Origin: Pediococcus acidilactici DSM 20284
GTDB lineage: Bacteria > Bacillota > Bacilli > Lactobacillales > Lactobacillaceae
DNA length: 64,000 nucleotides
Assembly: GCF_000146325.1 (NCBI RefSeq)
Contig: NZ_GL397067.1
Span: 1,758,860-1,822,859 of the forward strand
Direction: 5' to 3'
Made by a program: the position numbers and the translations under genes. This document shows, one piece after another, positions 41,923-50,702 of the stretch. The notes below the pieces were generated by a model that was given only the letters and a program-made list of their open reading frames with translations, searched no databases and was not told the DNA's origin. How positions within the stretch are numbered: the first letter of the stretch is position 1; the number at the start of each line of letters is the position of its first letter.

Positions 41923-43024
41923 TAGTCGGTACCCCCTTATTTTTGAAAAAGACGCCCGTTAGCCAACTCGCAATCGGTACCGTCAACACGATTCCAATTC
42001 CACTGATTAAGCTTTGCACGAAACCTAACTGCATGTTCATTTCAAAGGCGTACTGCCAACTGTTCCCGTTGCGTAAATAAAGCACCATCATGGAAAAGGT
42101 ATCGGCCATAAAAATCATGAACAACACGTTTAAAAGGGGACCCATAATGGTTTTACCGATGTTTCGTCCCGAAATCCACAGCTGTTTCATTGAAATCTGC
42201 GGGTTTTCTTTTCGCAGCTTAGCCAAACTGACAATGATGTCGGTAGACTCATCCATTACGGCCCCTAACGAACCTAGCACCGTTTCTGCTAAAAAGAGCG
42301 GCTCGGGATTTTGGGTCACGTACTCCATGGTTTCAAAATGAAGCCCACCGTTGCCCGTCAAACTAAATACAAGTCCGCCAATCAACATTGCGCTAAAAGT
42401 TCCTGCTAAAGTCGTTAACAGACTAACCATCATTTTCTTGTTCCAGCCTAAAACTAAGGCAAGGGTAATGGCGCTAAACAACACCGCAACTACGCTAAAA
42501 ATTGCCAATACTGCATATCCAGATTCTTGCACGTCAATTTCCACGGCAATAAAAAAGAGCACCATGTTTAATAACACACTGACAATTGCGTGAATTCCGG
42601 TTCGTCGCATTAAAATCAACAGTCCTACGGCAATCACTACCAATATCGTGATGGCGACGTCCCGCTTCAAATCTAATATTGTCGCCCCCTTCACCCGCTG
42701 CCCGGTGCCATTAAAATGTAACAGTACCGTTTGGCCCGGGCGATATTTTAAATCGGTCGCTTGGGAACCACTATATTCGTTCTTCACGGACACCGTTTGC
42801 CCCCGGTGTTTTCCGTTTAAAATTTTAATCTGGAGGCGTTGCTTGGCACGATAATCGTGATTATTAAAATTGTCGGTTTGCGGAACCTTTTTTAAATTAG
42901 TAGCCCGTTCAATTCGACCTAACGGGGTCCGGTAAATCACGTCGTCATGCTGTACTAAGCCCACCACGAGTAGGCCAGTCAATATAACTACCAATATTAA
43001 CCCAATTTGAGATTTCCAACGCAT
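41915..43024 (-). CDS. YibE/F family membrane protein, larger partner
   Basis: 369 residues: one N-terminal helix, an extracytoplasmic beta-rich stretch (about residues 30-115 with KILNGKHRGQTVSVKNEYSG), then a helical YibE/F domain with ETVLGSLGAVMDESTDIIVSLAKL, which mirrors the partner's core. The ATG at 43024 overlaps the stop of the acetyltransferase gene (TAATG); a TTG seven codons earlier is unlikely. The two proteins probably form a hetero-oligomer; the substrate is unknown. Confidence 0.85.
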   Translation of the reverse strand: MRWKSQIGLILVVILTGLLVVGLVQHDDVIYRTPLGRIERATNLKKVPQTDNFNNHDYRAKQRLQIKILNGKHRGQTVSVKNEYSGSQATDLKYRPGQTVLLHFNGTGQRVKGATILDLKRDVAITILVVIAVGLLILMRRTGIHAIVSVLLNMVLFFIAVEIDVQESGYAVLAIFSVVAVLFSAITLALVLGWNKKMMVSLLTTLAGTFSAMLIGGLVFSLTGNGGLHFETMEYVTQNPEPLFLAETVLGSLGAVMDESTDIIVSLAKLRKENPQISMKQLWISGRNIGKTIMGPLLNVLFMIFMADTFSMMVLYLRNGNSWQYAFEMNMQLGFVQSLISGIGIVLTVPIASWLTGVFFKNKGVPTNG

Positions 43025-43455
43025 TAGAGTTTTTTCTCCATCCAATAATGTAATAGGCCCGCTTCCATTTCTGGACCGCCAGTGCGCTCGTAATTCAACG
43101 CAAAGTAGAAGGGTTCCGCAGTTGCTTGGGCGTGTAACCGAATCTTTTCAATGCCCGCTTGGCGTCCTTGGGTTTCAATGTATTCAAAAAGTTCTTGGGC
43201 AAGGCCGTGACGTCGCGATTCCTTGGCAGTTGCCACCCGTTGTACTGTCCAAGTATTGGGCTCCGTTCGCCGAGTCCGGGCCGTCACGACCGGCGTATCG
43301 TCTTCGTAGCCCACAAAGTATGTATAAAAATCTTCGTCAGCACCAAATTCAAGTGCGGGATCAATCCCCTGCTCCTCCACAAAAACTTGTCGCCGGAGTG
43401 CTAACGCGTCCATGTAAATTGGGCCTGTCGCTCCCTTAACCATTTTAGCTTCCAT
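43024..43455 (-). CDS. GNAT family N-acetyltransferase
   Basis: 143 residues: LRRQVFVEEQGID at the start (typical of the ElaA/YjcF-like branch), V-A-T..ESRRHGLAQEL as the acetyl-CoA loop (R/Q-x-x-G-x-G/A variant), LHAQATAEPFYFALNYE at the end. Start ATG at 43455 with GGAAGG. First gene in a three-gene unit with the YibE/F pair. The acceptor substrate is unknown. Confidence 0.85.
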   Translation of the reverse strand: MEAKMVKGATGPIYMDALALRRQVFVEEQGIDPALEFGADEDFYTYFVGYEDDTPVVTARTRRTEPNTWTVQRVATAKESRRHGLAQELFEYIETQGRQAGIEKIRLHAQATAEPFYFALNYERTGGPEMEAGLLHYWMEKKL

Positions 43456-43642
43456 CGTGACCTTCCTTTCCAAATCCAAATTATTAAGCCCATCTTACAA
43501 CAATTTCTTCCCAGATTTGAAAATTTATTAAAATTTTATTTTATTCTTTCTTTAGTACCGACCCCTTAAGATTTCTTTAAACAATCTATGGTAAAATTGC
43601 ATTTATATTTGTAAAGAACGTACTTTTGAAAGGTCTTTGAAA

Positions 43643-45799
43643 ATGAAATCTCTTAAATCAAGAATTGACACGCGGTTCGGGTTCTTTATCCTGATCAGCG
43701 TCCTATTTTGGTTAAAAACTTTATTCGCTTACTTTACCGACATTTCTTTAGGAGTGTCTGGTATTTTCCAGTGGATCATTTTATTAATCAACCCCATTGC
43801 CACCACTCTGCTAATCTTCGGGCTAGCCCTCTATGTCCGTCCTAAACGAGCTTTTTACTGGACGGCGATGCTTTTAGATTTAGCTAATACAGTTTTACTT
43901 TACTTAAACGTAATTTATTTTCGGGAATTTTCCGATTTTATGACCGTCAACACGATGCTCGGATATTCCAAGGTAAACCAAGGACTCAGCGCAAGTTCCA
44001 TGTCGCTAACCAACTTTCACGACATCTTTTATTGGTTGGATCTACTGGTCATCTTTTTACTATTAGCCTTGAAAAAAATTAAGATGGATCCCCATCCGTT
44101 ACCGAAAAAATTTGGTTTTCAAATTACTTCGGTAGGGATTTTATTCTTTGCGTTTAACCTCATGCTTGCCGAAATGGACCGTCCCCAATTAATCACCCGG
44201 ACTTTTGACCGCTCCTACGTGGTTAAATACATGGGCATTGACGCCTTTACGGCTTACGACGGCGTTCAACTGGAACGCAACATTAAGATGCGTTCCGAAG
44301 CTAAAAAAAGTGAGCTTACCTCGATTGAAAAATACGTTAAACAACACTATGCTAAGCCATCCGACGTTAGTTTTGGGAAGGCTAAGGGCAAAAACGTCAT
44401 TATTATTCATTTAGAAAGTTTCCAACAGTTTTTAATTGACGATAAGGTTGAAGGACAGACGGTAACCCCGTTCTTAAACAGTATTTACCATAGTAAATCA
44501 ACCTATTCCTTCAGCAATTTCTTCCACCAAGTGGGCCAAGGAAAAACTAGCGACGCGGAAAACATGCTGGAAACCAGTACGTTTGGAACCCCGCAAGGTT
44601 CCCTGTTTGCCCAACTAGGTTCGGACCAAACTTTCCAAGCGGCTCCGGCAATTTTAAAACAGCACGGTAACTATACTTCCGCCGTTTTCCACGGAAACAC
44701 CGCATCGTTCTGGAACCGCAATAACACTTATAAAAACATGGGTTATGAAAACTTCTTCTCCGCTAGCGACTTTGACGTTTCTGGGGATAAATCGACTACT
44801 TACGGACTAAAAGATAAGCTGTTGTTTAAAGACTCTGTGAAGTACTTACAACATCTGCAACAACCGTTTTACGCTAAGTACATTACCGTAAGTAATCACA
44901 TTCCGTACACGTTGGACGCAGAAGACAGCGACTTCAAAACTCCCGACACTGGCGATGCAACCGTGGACGGTTACTTCAAAACCGCTAACTATCTCGACCA
45001 ATCCATTGAAGAATTCTTCAACTTCTTAAAGAAATCGGGATTGTATGATAACTCAATGATTGTGCTGTATGGTGACCATTATGGGATTTCGAACTCGTCT
45101 AACAAAGCTTTAGCGAAAACTTTTGCTCAAGATCCAAATCACTTTAAACAGTTCGGCGATAATCCCACCGAAAACTGGAATAGTTGGGATAACGCCCAGT
45201 TACAACGGGTTCCCCTAATGATTCACATCCCAGGAATGAAAGATGGCGGAATTCAAAACCAATATGGGGGCGAAATTGACGTATTGCCAACCCTCCTTCA
45301 TTTACTAGGGATTTCAAACAAGAACTATATTCAATTCGGTACCGACTTGTTGTCCAAACAACATAGCCAAATCGTAGCGTTCCGCAACAACGACTTCGTG
45401 ACGCCTACGTATAGTTCGATTGGCAACACCCTGTACGACCAAAACGGTAACGAGATTACCGATCCTAGCGACGCTTTCTTAAAGAAGGTCAAGAAGGACC
45501 GTAAAGCCGCCCATAAACAATTAGAGATGTCGGATTCCTTGAACGAAAAGAACCTTTTACGCTTTTACAAGAATCCCGACTTTAAGAAGGTCAATTCCGC
45601 AGATTACAACTATTCTGACGGTTTAGACAAAGCTATCAAGATTGAGGACAAACTAAAATTAAAATCTACTTCAATGTATTCGCGTAATCAAGATAAGTCG
45701 TTGGAAGACCTTTATAAAACTGACGCGCCTGAAGTAAACCATAAGTCAACCAGTGAAAATCGGATTAAGATTACTAATCCGGATTCAAATGGTAGCTGA
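43643..45799 (+). CDS. ltaS: Lipoteichoic acid synthase family phosphoglycerol transferase
   Basis: 718 residues. Five N-terminal membrane helices, then an extracellular sulfatase-fold domain: IIHLESFQQF (metal Glu), GQGKTSDAEN with the catalytic Thr, YGDHYG (Asp-His). It transfers glycerol phosphate from phosphatidylglycerol to growing lipoteichoic acid and needs Mn2+. The C-terminal tail is long and polar (residues about 600-718). The start ATG at 43643 follows AAAGG; the TTG two codons earlier is possible. Monocistronic with a strong terminator. Confidence 0.92.
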   Translation: MKSLKSRIDTRFGFFILISVLFWLKTLFAYFTDISLGVSGIFQWIILLINPIATTLLIFGLALYVRPKRAFYWTAMLLDLANTVLLYLNVIYFREFSDFMTVNTMLGYSKVNQGLSASSMSLTNFHDIFYWLDLLVIFLLLALKKIKMDPHPLPKKFGFQITSVGILFFAFNLMLAEMDRPQLITRTFDRSYVVKYMGIDAFTAYDGVQLERNIKMRSEAKKSELTSIEKYVKQHYAKPSDVSFGKAKGKNVIIIHLESFQQFLIDDKVEGQTVTPFLNSIYHSKSTYSFSNFFHQVGQGKTSDAENMLETSTFGTPQGSLFAQLGSDQTFQAAPAILKQHGNYTSAVFHGNTASFWNRNNTYKNMGYENFFSASDFDVSGDKSTTYGLKDKLLFKDSVKYLQHLQQPFYAKYITVSNHIPYTLDAEDSDFKTPDTGDATVDGYFKTANYLDQSIEEFFNFLKKSGLYDNSMIVLYGDHYGISNSSNKALAKTFAQDPNHFKQFGDNPTENWNSWDNAQLQRVPLMIHIPGMKDGGIQNQYGGEIDVLPTLLHLLGISNKNYIQFGTDLLSKQHSQIVAFRNNDFVTPTYSSIGNTLYDQNGNEITDPSDAFLKKVKKDRKAAHKQLEMSDSLNEKNLLRFYKNPDFKKVNSADYNYSDGLDKAIKIEDKLKLKSTSMYSRNQDKSLEDLYKTDAPEVNHKSTSENRIKITNPDSNGS

Positions 45800-45810
45800 T
45801 TTTAAAATTT

Positions 45811-45857
45811 AAAAGAGGATTTTCGTTGCGTGATGCAACTGAAAATCCTCTTTTTTG
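45811..45857 (+). terminator. Terminator of ltaS
   Basis: AGAGGATTTTC-G-TTGC / GCAA-CT-GAAAATCCTCT and a six-T run. Confidence 0.9.
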
Positions 45858-45892
45858 TGGTTTGATTTAGTTAATTTTGGCATTCTACTGCT

Positions 45893-46411
45893 ATGTAGTT
45901 GAAACGCGTGAAAAAACTAGCTCTCTCCGGCTAACTAAATTAAGGCATCAATCGCTAAACCCGCGATTAATGCCTCTGCGTTCTGTTGCTATGTAGTCGA
46001 AACGTGTTTTCGGCCCCAACTTCCTCCGGTTAACCAAATTAAGGCACCAATTGCTAAACCCGCGATTAGTGCCTGGCGTGCTACTGATAGATAGGCGAAA
46101 CGCGCGGAAATCCCCAGCTCTCTCCGGTTAACTAAATTAAGGCATCAATCGCTAAACCCGCGATTAATGCCTCTGCGTTCTGTTGCTAGGTAGTCGAAAC
46201 GTGTTTTCGGCCCCAACTTCCTCCGGTTAACCAAATTAAGGCACCAATTGCTAAACCCGCAATTAGTGCCTGGCGTGCTACTGATAGATAGGCGAAACGC
46301 GCGGAAATCCCCAGCTCTCTCCGGTTAGCTAAATTAAGGCATCAATCGCTAAAACCGCGATTAATGCCTTAATTCTGTTAGTCCTCAAGAGCTACCCGGG
46401 GATTTCCACGC
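45893..46411 (-). repeat. Structured 3'-end element array, five units, with complete copy 4
   Basis: Five units of about 98 bases; units 2+3 and 4+5 form a near-identical 197-base higher-order repeat (TAGTCGAAACGTGTTTTCGG at 45994 and 46191). Only the unit next to the reductase gene is complete: GGAAATCCCC (46303-46312) / GGGGATTTCC (46398-46407), plus-strand bulge ACCC (46394-46397), AGCTCT / AGAGCT. Inner hairpins alternate AAGGCAT-C-AATCGC and AAGGCAC-C-AATTGC with matching changes in the partner arms. The array fills the gap between ltaS and the reductase. Confidence 0.9.
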
Positions 46412-46415
46412 TCTA

Positions 46416-47399
46416 TCATTTAAACATCGACGTACTATGTACCGGGCCCCTCTTTCCCGGATACAACTTTTTCATAATTTGATCTACCGCAATCGGCCCC
46501 TCTCCAAACGCCGTGGCTATCAATCTTAATTTTCCTTGATATTCAATTCCATCACCAATTGCATATACGTTCGGCAAATTTGTTTTCATCAAGTTGTCCA
46601 CCGCGAACATCCGGTGCGCTTGTTCTAATTCTACATCCCATTGCTTAATAATCTTATTGCTCGACGTAAATCCGTAGTTAACCACTACTTGGTTAAACTT
46701 CCGGGTCGTTAGCTCCTCGGTACCGACTTCCTTTAAGTCCACCGTTACGCCCGCGGCTTCTTCCCGAACGTCATGAATCAAAAACGGCGTTAGGATTTCT
46801 ACCGAAGACTCCTTCAATCTTTGCACACTTAGTTCAAGCCCGCGGAATTGTTCCCGCCGGTGAACTAGGCTAACTTGGTGTGCGACCTTCTCCAACATCA
46901 ACGCCACGTCAATCGCGGAATCTCCGCCGCCAGCAACCAACACGTCTTGGTCCTTAAACTGAGCTAATTCCGGAACGTGGTAAAAAATCTTGTCGCCTTC
47001 CAATTTTTCAAGGCCCTTCACCGCTAGTTTACGCGGATTGAACGCTCCGTTTCCGGTGGCCAACAGAATTGCCCGCGACTGATACTTTGCCTTCGTGGTT
47101 TCCACGTCGTATAGTTCCCCGTTAGGCGTAATGTTCACAACCGTTTCGTTAAGCCGGATCGGTACGTTAACCAAGCGAGTCTGCTTTTCCAATGACTTTG
47201 CTAAATCAGCAGCCTTCACGCCTGCGTAACCGCCCACGTCGTAAATTACTTTTTCTGGGTATAAAGCAGCTGCTTGTCCACCCACTTGGGCCAAACTTTC
47301 AATAATCTGCGTTTTTGCAGTCCGCATTCCTGCGTAAAATCCTGCAAACAACCCCGCAGGACCGCCCCCCACAATCGTAATGTCGTATATTTCAGTCAT
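46416..47399 (-). CDS. Ferredoxin/flavodoxin-NADP+ reductase, thioredoxin-reductase-like (FNR type 2)
   Basis: 327 residues from MTEIYDITIVGGGPAG. FAD-binding GGGPAGLFAG, NADP-binding GGGDSAIDVA and C-terminal YAIGD are present, but the CxxC of thioredoxin reductase is absent, placing it with YumC-type reductases. Start: the ATG at 47399 has GAGGATG upstream; a longer frame to 47618 would overlap the nucleoside hydrolase gene. It is divergent from that gene and runs into repeat array 2. Confidence 0.93.
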   Translation of the reverse strand: MTEIYDITIVGGGPAGLFAGFYAGMRTAKTQIIESLAQVGGQAAALYPEKVIYDVGGYAGVKAADLAKSLEKQTRLVNVPIRLNETVVNITPNGELYDVETTKAKYQSRAILLATGNGAFNPRKLAVKGLEKLEGDKIFYHVPELAQFKDQDVLVAGGGDSAIDVALMLEKVAHQVSLVHRREQFRGLELSVQRLKESSVEILTPFLIHDVREEAAGVTVDLKEVGTEELTTRKFNQVVVNYGFTSSNKIIKQWDVELEQAHRMFAVDNLMKTNLPNVYAIGDGIEYQGKLRLIATAFGEGPIAVDQIMKKLYPGKRGPVHSTSMFK

Positions 47400-47483
47400 G
47401 ATTTCTGCATCCTCTTTAATACAATAATTTTTTAGTTTACTAAATATCTTAACAGTTTCTCCAGCAAAAAAGAAAGCCAAGCA

Positions 47484-47512
47484 TTGTTTTTTAACAACGA
47501 GTTTCGTATGAT
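47484..47512 (+). promoter_or_regulatory. Promoter of nucleoside hydrolase gene
   Basis: TTGTTT (47484-47489), 17 bases, TATGAT (47507-47512). The palindrome at 47531-47542 lies just downstream. Confidence 0.6.
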
Positions 47513-47530
47513 TAATTTGTACTACAGTAC

Positions 47531-47542
47531 ATAAACGTTTAT
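47531..47542. promoter_or_regulatory. LacI-family-type operator ATAAACGTTTAT
   Basis: Perfect 12-base palindrome with the central AAACGTTT found in RbsR/CcpA-like operators, about 12 bases after the expected start of transcription and 17 before the start codon. It differs from the cre consensus at the outer positions, so a dedicated ribose/nucleoside repressor is more likely than CcpA. Confidence 0.5.
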
Positions 47543-47559
47543 TTAACGGAGGGGTTCTT

Positions 47560-48516
47560 TTGGCAAGTAAAAAAATGATTCTAGATCTTGATACTGGTAT
47601 TGACGACGCAATGGCCATAGCCTACGCGTTAGCTGCTCCAGACGTCGATTTGATTGGTATTATTTCCACATATGGTAACGTACTAACACCCGATGCAGGA
47701 ATTAACAGCTTAAAAATTCTCGAATTGCTCGGGCACACCGACATCCCCGTTTTCTTGGGCGATGAACATTCGCAAACAACCGACCATTTTGAAGTAATGC
47801 CAATTAGCGCACAAATCCACGGAAAAAATGGGATTGGCGAAGTGGACCTACCTACTCCGCAACGTAAATTAGAAGAACAATCTGGGATCGACTTCCTAAT
47901 CGAAGCTGCCCACCAATATAACTCAGATTTAATCTTAGTTCCTACTGGTCCACTGACTAACCTCGCGGCCGCAATTCGGAAGGATCCGGAAATTACGGAC
48001 TTGATTGGCAAGGTAACGCTAATGGGAGGCGCCCTCACCGTACCAGGCAATGTGTCCCCAGTGGCTGAAGCTAACATTAACCAAGATCCGCACGCGGCTA
48101 ACGAAGTCTTTACTCGTCAAAAGAACCTTACCATGGTTGGCCTAGACGTTACCCTAAGAACGTTGCTTACTAAAAAAGAAACCCAACAATGGCGTGATTT
48201 AGGCACCAACGCCGGACGGAAATTTGCTGACATCGTTGACTACTACATTGATGTTTATAAAATTACCAGTCCGCACTTAGGCGGCTGTGCGCTCCACGAT
48301 CCGCTAGCAGTCGGCGTGGCCTTAGATCCTAGCCTAGTTCAAACGCTGGCCTTAAACATGTTTGTAGATACCACTGACGCCATGTGGGGCCGTACCATTG
48401 GTGATCCTGCTCGTCTAACCGATCCAGAACCCAACGTCAACGTAGCAATTAACGTAGACGCCGACCGTTATCTACAACGTTTCATGGAATATTTAACTAA
48501 CTTATTCAGTAAATAA
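47560..48516 (+). CDS. Nucleoside hydrolase (IunH/RihA-type)
   Basis: 318 residues. Calcium-site signature LDLDTGIDDAMA at the N-terminus, and VPTGPLTNLA, GGALTVPGNVSPVAEANI with the ribose-binding Asn/Glu, then LHDPLAV with the catalytic His and Asp. Splits ribonucleosides into base and ribose, feeding purine salvage and the pentose/phosphoketolase route. The start is TTG at 47560 after GGAGGGG. Confidence 0.93.
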   Translation: MASKKMILDLDTGIDDAMAIAYALAAPDVDLIGIISTYGNVLTPDAGINSLKILELLGHTDIPVFLGDEHSQTTDHFEVMPISAQIHGKNGIGEVDLPTPQRKLEEQSGIDFLIEAAHQYNSDLILVPTGPLTNLAAAIRKDPEITDLIGKVTLMGGALTVPGNVSPVAEANINQDPHAANEVFTRQKNLTMVGLDVTLRTLLTKKETQQWRDLGTNAGRKFADIVDYYIDVYKITSPHLGGCALHDPLAVGVALDPSLVQTLALNMFVDTTDAMWGRTIGDPARLTDPEPNVNVAINVDADRYLQRFMEYLTNLFSK

Positions 48517-48534
48517 CTAAATTACTATTAATAA

Positions 48535-48568
48535 AAACGCGAAAATCGATTTTTCCGCGTTTTTTTGT
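48535..48568 (+). terminator. Terminator of nucleoside hydrolase gene
   Basis: AAAACGCG-AAAATCGATTTTT-CCGCGTTTTTTT; GC-poor stem with long T run. Confidence 0.8.
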
Positions 48569-48607
48569 TACGCTAATTAACATAAAACAAAGAAAGGAGG
48601 ACACGTA

Positions 48608-50584
48608 TTGAACGTTTTATTTTTCATTTTAACTTTAATGTTGGCAGTTATTGTTGCTAACATTTTAGATTCTCGAATTAAGTTCCTACCTCGAGCAATT
48701 GTGCAAATCTTAGTGGGTTTGCTGCTATCATTTGTCCCGAACTTTAATCACTTTGTTTTGGAACCCGAAATATTCATGCTGGCAATCATTGCACCACTGA
48801 TGTTTCATGACGGTGCCAATACCGATATTAACAAATTAAAGCTAACCCTCGGAAACACGTTCTCGTTAGCCGTCGGTTTAGCCTTAACCACCATCTTAGG
48901 TGTGGGTTACCTAAGTTACTTAATGCTTCCCCACATCCCGCTCGCACTAGCATTTGCTTTGGCAGCAATCATCACCCCAACTGATGCGGTTGCCGTTTCA
49001 TCCGTAACCGACAACTTAGAAATCCCCCCGGACGCAATGCTTAACCTAAAAAATGAATCTCTTTTTAACGACGCTAGCGGAATCGTGGCCTTTGACTTAG
49101 CACTCACTGCTTTTCAAACTGGGCACTTTTCACCTTTAATAAGCATTTTCGACTACTTATACGTATTCTTAGGCGGGTTGATAATTGGTTGGATAATTGG
49201 CTGGGCATTTCTGCGACTCCAATTTTTACTGATTGAATCTAATATTGACGACGCTAACATTGTCGTCCCCATTAACTTGATCAAGCCCTTCGCCATCTAT
49301 TTAGCTGCCGAACTTTGTGGTACTTCAGGAATTTTAGCCGCGGTTGCCGCTGGGCTAGTCCAGAGTACGCAAACCCCATTTTTACGCTTAACTTCCACTA
49401 AGATTCAAATCGTTTCTAAGACCACTACCGAAAATCTAAACGAACTGTTAAATGGTTTTGTTTTTATCCTTTTAGGAGTTTCGCTACCTACCGTAATTTA
49501 CGACATTGTTAATAACAGTCGTCAGGTGGCCTCGTTAACGGATTTAGTATTGATCGGTATCGTGCTGTACGTCACCATGATCGTGATTCGTTACGTTTGG
49601 GTGAGCTTGCGACTTGCTAGCATCCGGATTCGTCCCCAAGAACGATTTCTCAACCGTTTCTTAATCGCCATCAATGGCATTCACGGGACGATTACCCTAG
49701 CAATGGCCTTCTCAATCCCTTTGGTCTTCAAAAAGGCCGCTTTTCCGTTTCGTAACGACCTAATTTTTATCGCCGCTACGGTAATTGTCCTCAGTCTATG
49801 CGTGCCTAGCATTATTTTGCCGCTCGTCTTGCCTAAAAAAACGGTTTCGTATAGCGCCGACGACATTAGCAAATACCGGCAGCAAATGATTAATTACGCT
49901 ATTCAACAGGTTAAGGACGCTAACGAAGATCCGATTGAAACCCAAGCGGTCATTGCAACCTTACAAAGCCAAGAATCGATGTTCCAGCGTCCAAAGAGAC
50001 GAACCATTTTTAAACTGTTGCAAAAGTGCTTCAGCTTAGAAGAACAACTGCTACAAGAAATGGTGGACCAAGGCGAAATTAGCTCCAAGTTGCAAACTTT
50101 GTACGAACGAATGACCTTTTTCCAAAGCTACCAGCTGCGTCAATCGCTGTTCTACCAAATTTTATACCGAATTAAGTACTCCTTAATACGTTTGAAACAC
50201 CGGCTCCGACATAAGGCGGTTCACGTTAATAATCAAGCCATTAAACGCAAAATCAAAATTGCGCGAGATGACATTGCGAACGTGGAAGCTAAAATCATCC
50301 CCCGGATCCTAGAAGAATTGCACAACCAAATTACCGAAGAAAATCAAGCTGAAGTTCATTGGATTGAAAGCTATTACCGCGAACGTCACCGCCGTTTGCA
50401 GAATAATAAGCAGGCTAATCGGATTCAAGACGAACTCTTCATTAGCGCGTTTCAAAATGAATACAATTTTATTCAAAATCAATTAAGTAAGCAAAATATT
50501 TCTCGTGAGCTAGCTAACCTGCTATATGAACAGGTAGCTAACGACGAATGGATTTACATGCAAAACGATTACATTTACGCGTAA
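48608..50584 (+). CDS. Na+/H+ antiporter, CPA1 family
   Basis: 658 residues. About 12 membrane helices with ITPTDAVAVSSV and NESLFNDASGIVAF, the ion-binding helix motifs of NhaP/NhaK-type antiporters, then a cytoplasmic, charged C-terminal domain of some 240 residues (helical, many Gln and Arg). It exports Na+ or K+ in exchange for protons. The start is TTG at 48608 with AAAGGAGG. Confidence 0.9.
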   Translation: MNVLFFILTLMLAVIVANILDSRIKFLPRAIVQILVGLLLSFVPNFNHFVLEPEIFMLAIIAPLMFHDGANTDINKLKLTLGNTFSLAVGLALTTILGVGYLSYLMLPHIPLALAFALAAIITPTDAVAVSSVTDNLEIPPDAMLNLKNESLFNDASGIVAFDLALTAFQTGHFSPLISIFDYLYVFLGGLIIGWIIGWAFLRLQFLLIESNIDDANIVVPINLIKPFAIYLAAELCGTSGILAAVAAGLVQSTQTPFLRLTSTKIQIVSKTTTENLNELLNGFVFILLGVSLPTVIYDIVNNSRQVASLTDLVLIGIVLYVTMIVIRYVWVSLRLASIRIRPQERFLNRFLIAINGIHGTITLAMAFSIPLVFKKAAFPFRNDLIFIAATVIVLSLCVPSIILPLVLPKKTVSYSADDISKYRQQMINYAIQQVKDANEDPIETQAVIATLQSQESMFQRPKRRTIFKLLQKCFSLEEQLLQEMVDQGEISSKLQTLYERMTFFQSYQLRQSLFYQILYRIKYSLIRLKHRLRHKAVHVNNQAIKRKIKIARDDIANVEAKIIPRILEELHNQITEENQAEVHWIESYYRERHRRLQNNKQANRIQDELFISAFQNEYNFIQNQLSKQNISRELANLLYEQVANDEWIYMQNDYIYA

Positions 50585-50634
50585 AAAAAGTCTTAAAAGG
50601 ATTGTCGTTAAAACGATTCTTTTAAGACTTTTTT
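50584..50634. terminator. Terminator after the antiporter gene
   Basis: AAAGTCTTAAAAG...CTTTTAAGACTTT with an inner ATTGTCG/CGAT pairing; T run on the plus strand. May serve the convergent hydrolase gene too. Confidence 0.85.
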
Positions 50635-50702
50635 TCTTTTTACAAATTTATTCACACTTTGTCTGGGTGCGTAGTTTTCAACATTCCTTGTTGAAAAATC
50701 TG

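Noticed and set aside
45893-46411. CRISPR-like or integron attC-like array
   Set aside because: Units are about 98 bases with internal hairpins and no short unique spacers, and no cas genes are present. Core sites GTTRRRY/RYYYAAC in attC arrangement and an integrase are lacking.
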